Source of the DNA: Alphaproteobacteria bacterium
Lineage (GTDB): Bacteria; Pseudomonadota; Alphaproteobacteria; Rhodobacterales; Rhodobacteraceae
NCBI GenBank assembly: GCA_030425945.1
Contig: JAUHZL010000159.1
Coordinates: 1 to 7,015, forward strand
Reading direction: 5' to 3'
DNA length: 7,015 nucleotides
Below, piece by piece: positions 6,106-7,015 of the stretch. Every line of letters starts with the position of its first letter. Position 1 is the first letter of the stretch. The notes under the pieces are model-generated. The model did not search any database and was not told the origin of the DNA. It saw only the letters and a program-made list of their open reading frames with translations. The position numbers and the translations under genes were made by a program.

Positions 6106-6686
6106 TGGTCCGCTCCGCCCTCGGAGACCGCGATCTCGCGGCCCGTCACCAGTTCGATCAGGCGGACACCCGCCATGTAGACCCCGATCACCGCCGCCAC
6201 CGCCGAGGCCGCGAAGGCCGCCGCGTAGCCCCACCAGATCGGGTATTGCAGCAGAAGCGAGGTCTGCCCGTTGTCGATGTTGCGCTGCATGCCCTGTTCG
6301 AGCTGCATCGCGATGATCACCAGCACCGCGGCGAAGACGGCGTCGATGACGAATTGCAGCGCCCGGATCTTCCAGCCGGTCAGCCCGTTGGTGAACACGT
6401 CCACCGTGGCATGGCCGGCGGTGATCTGGCACAGCGGGATGAAGGCGAAGATCGCGAAGGCCATCCCGGCCTCGACCATCTCCACGTCGCCTTTCACCGG
6501 CCCCACCCCGAAATCGAGCAGCGCCTGCGCCAGGCCCGGGACCGCGCCCATCACGGCGTCGGCGTGCAGGATCGCGCTGCCGGTGCGCCCGAGGATCGAC
6601 AGGCAGGTGATGATGATCAGCAGCGACAGGACGATCCCGCCCAGCATCGCCATCGCGCGGGCGAGTGCCGTTAAAACTCGGTGCAT
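6102..6686 (-). CDS. dctQ: TRAP transporter small membrane subunit (DctQ)
   Basis: This 194-residue protein has four hydrophobic segments at about 12-34, 70-90, 109-128 and 148-176, the normal topology of DctQ, which docks to DctM as a scaffold. The first helix ends in ILGRTG, matching the conserved GR position of the family, and ITAGHATVDVF (88-98) matches the segment after helix 2. At 194 residues it is somewhat longer than the usual 160-180; the extra length lies mainly in the loop between helices 1 and 2 (about 35-68). The ATG at 6686 has only a weak site (GGGG, 6 bases upstream), suggesting lower expression than dctP. The gene overlaps dctM by 4 bp and follows dctP after a gap of 105 bp containing hairpins. 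Confidence 0.87.
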   Translation of the reverse strand: MHRVLTALARAMAMLGGIVLSLLIIITCLSILGRTGSAILHADAVMGAVPGLAQALLDFGVGPVKGDVEMVEAGMAFAIFAFIPLCQITAGHATVDVFTNGLTGWKIRALQFVIDAVFAAVLVIIAMQLEQGMQRNIDNGQTSLLLQYPIWWGYAAAFAASAVAAVIGVYMAGVRLIELVTGREIAVSEGGADH

Positions 6687-6791
6687 GAGATACCCCGTCT
6701 CGGTCGGACCGCGCGGCTGGCGGTCGGCGTCCGGCCCCGGAAGGAAACCGGGCCGCGGCAGGGTGCGCCGCGGCCCGCGATCACGTCAGGC
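6687..6791 (-). promoter_or_regulatory. dctP-dctQ intergenic region with two overlapping hairpins
   Basis: A perfect 11 bp stem, CGGGCCGCGGC (6749-6759) / GCCGCGGCCCG (6767-6777), with a 7 nt loop begins 14 bases after the dctP stop. A second stem, formed by 6732-6740 and 6748-6755 with one bulged C and an AAGGAAA loop, shares bases 6749-6755 with it, so only one can form at a time. Only three T residues follow the strong stem on the minus strand, so full intrinsic termination is unlikely. Hairpins between a binding-protein gene and its membrane-subunit genes commonly protect the upstream mRNA, so that binding protein is made in excess. That function is inferred here. No clear promoter for dctQ is seen. 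Confidence 0.6.
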
Positions 6792-7015
6792 TCAGTTGTT
6801 GGCTTGGTACTCGGCCATCAGGGCCTTGGCCTCGTCGATCAGCGCCTGGCCGTCGATGCCCTTGCCCTTCATGTCCTCGACCCACGACGCGTAGATCGGC
6901 TGCACGATGGCTTCCCACTCGGCGGCCTGCTCCTCGGACACGGTGAAGATGTTGTTGCCGAGGTCGACCGCGATCTGCCGCGCCGGGCCGTCCGCGTCGG
7001 CCTGGGTGCCGCCCG
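6792..7015 (-). CDS. dctP: TRAP transporter periplasmic solute-binding protein (DctP), C-terminal part only
   Basis: The last 73 codons are in the window and the gene continues past the right edge. The visible part ends MKGKGIDGQALIDEAKALM then AEYQANN and a stop. It includes FTVSEEQAAEWEAIVQPIYA followed by SWVEDM. This pattern, a helix with an aromatic residue, W-x-x-(D/E)M, then K-G-IDGQALIDEA, is typical of the C-terminal helices of DctP-family binding proteins that capture organic acids in the periplasm. The signal peptide and the ligand-binding arginine lie outside the window, so the substrate class cannot be judged. It is the first of three TRAP genes in order P-Q-M on the same strand. 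Confidence 0.85.
   Translation of the reverse strand, partial: GGTQADADGPARQIAVDLGNNIFTVSEEQAAEWEAIVQPIYASWVEDMKGKGIDGQALIDEAKALMAEYQANN

Noticed and set aside
3193..6180. Very long open frame of 995 codons on the plus strand
   Set aside because: It is rich in Arg, His, Gln and Asp with no recognisable domain and lies antisense to five convincing genes. Such frames are common opposite GC-rich coding DNA.
1..7015. tRNA or rRNA genes, CRISPR arrays, insertion sequences, defence genes
   Set aside because: No cloverleaf, rRNA motif, regularly spaced repeats, transposase or terminal inverted repeats were seen; the gene order is explained by transport and catabolism.

Overview
The window is GC-rich bacterial DNA, roughly two thirds G+C, and every supported gene lies on the minus strand, so transcription runs from right to left. 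High GC, GC-biased third codon positions, a tripartite TRAP transporter and CoA-dependent aromatic catabolism genes fit an alphaproteobacterium, probably of the Rhodobacteraceae or a relative. This placement is an inference from gene content and composition, not from a marker gene.

Read in the direction of transcription there are three blocks. Block 1 (7015 to 4606) is a TRAP transporter: the C-terminal end of the periplasmic binding protein (dctP, cut by the window edge), a gap of about 100 bp with strong overlapping hairpins, the small membrane subunit dctQ, and the large subunit dctM. dctM starts at a TTG that overlaps the dctQ stop. Block 2 (4500 to 211) is a tightly packed catabolic operon: a crotonase-fold enoyl-CoA hydratase, a MarR-family regulator, a feruloyl-CoA synthase-type ligase and a thiolase-family protein, joined by gaps of 6 bp, 16 bp and a 4 bp overlap. 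Block 3 begins at 101, where a further gene (33 codons visible, probably DUF4863) leaves the window after an AT-rich control region of 109 bp.

The likely joint function is uptake of an aromatic acid, plausibly a hydroxycinnamate such as ferulate or p-coumarate, by the TRAP system. The ligase would activate it to a CoA thioester, and the crotonase and thiolase would shorten its side chain. A MarR repressor that may sense the CoA thioester or free acid would control the operon. This resembles known hydroxycinnamate loci, such as the fcs/ech/aat genes of Pseudomonas and the p-coumarate region of Rhodopseudomonas palustris with its TRAP and MarR-type genes. The substrate cannot be proved from sequence. 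No vanillin or other aldehyde dehydrogenase is in the window. The crotonase keeps both hydratase glutamates and so looks unlike the classic hydratase/lyase that makes vanillin.

Points worth a second look are an insertion of about 65-70 residues in DctM, mutually exclusive hairpins between dctP and dctQ, a perfect palindrome over a -10-like sequence in front of the hydratase, and a cluster of TGCA elements in front of the DUF4863-like gene. I see no RNA gene, mobile element or CRISPR array. The system looks like a variant of a known pathway rather than a wholly new one.
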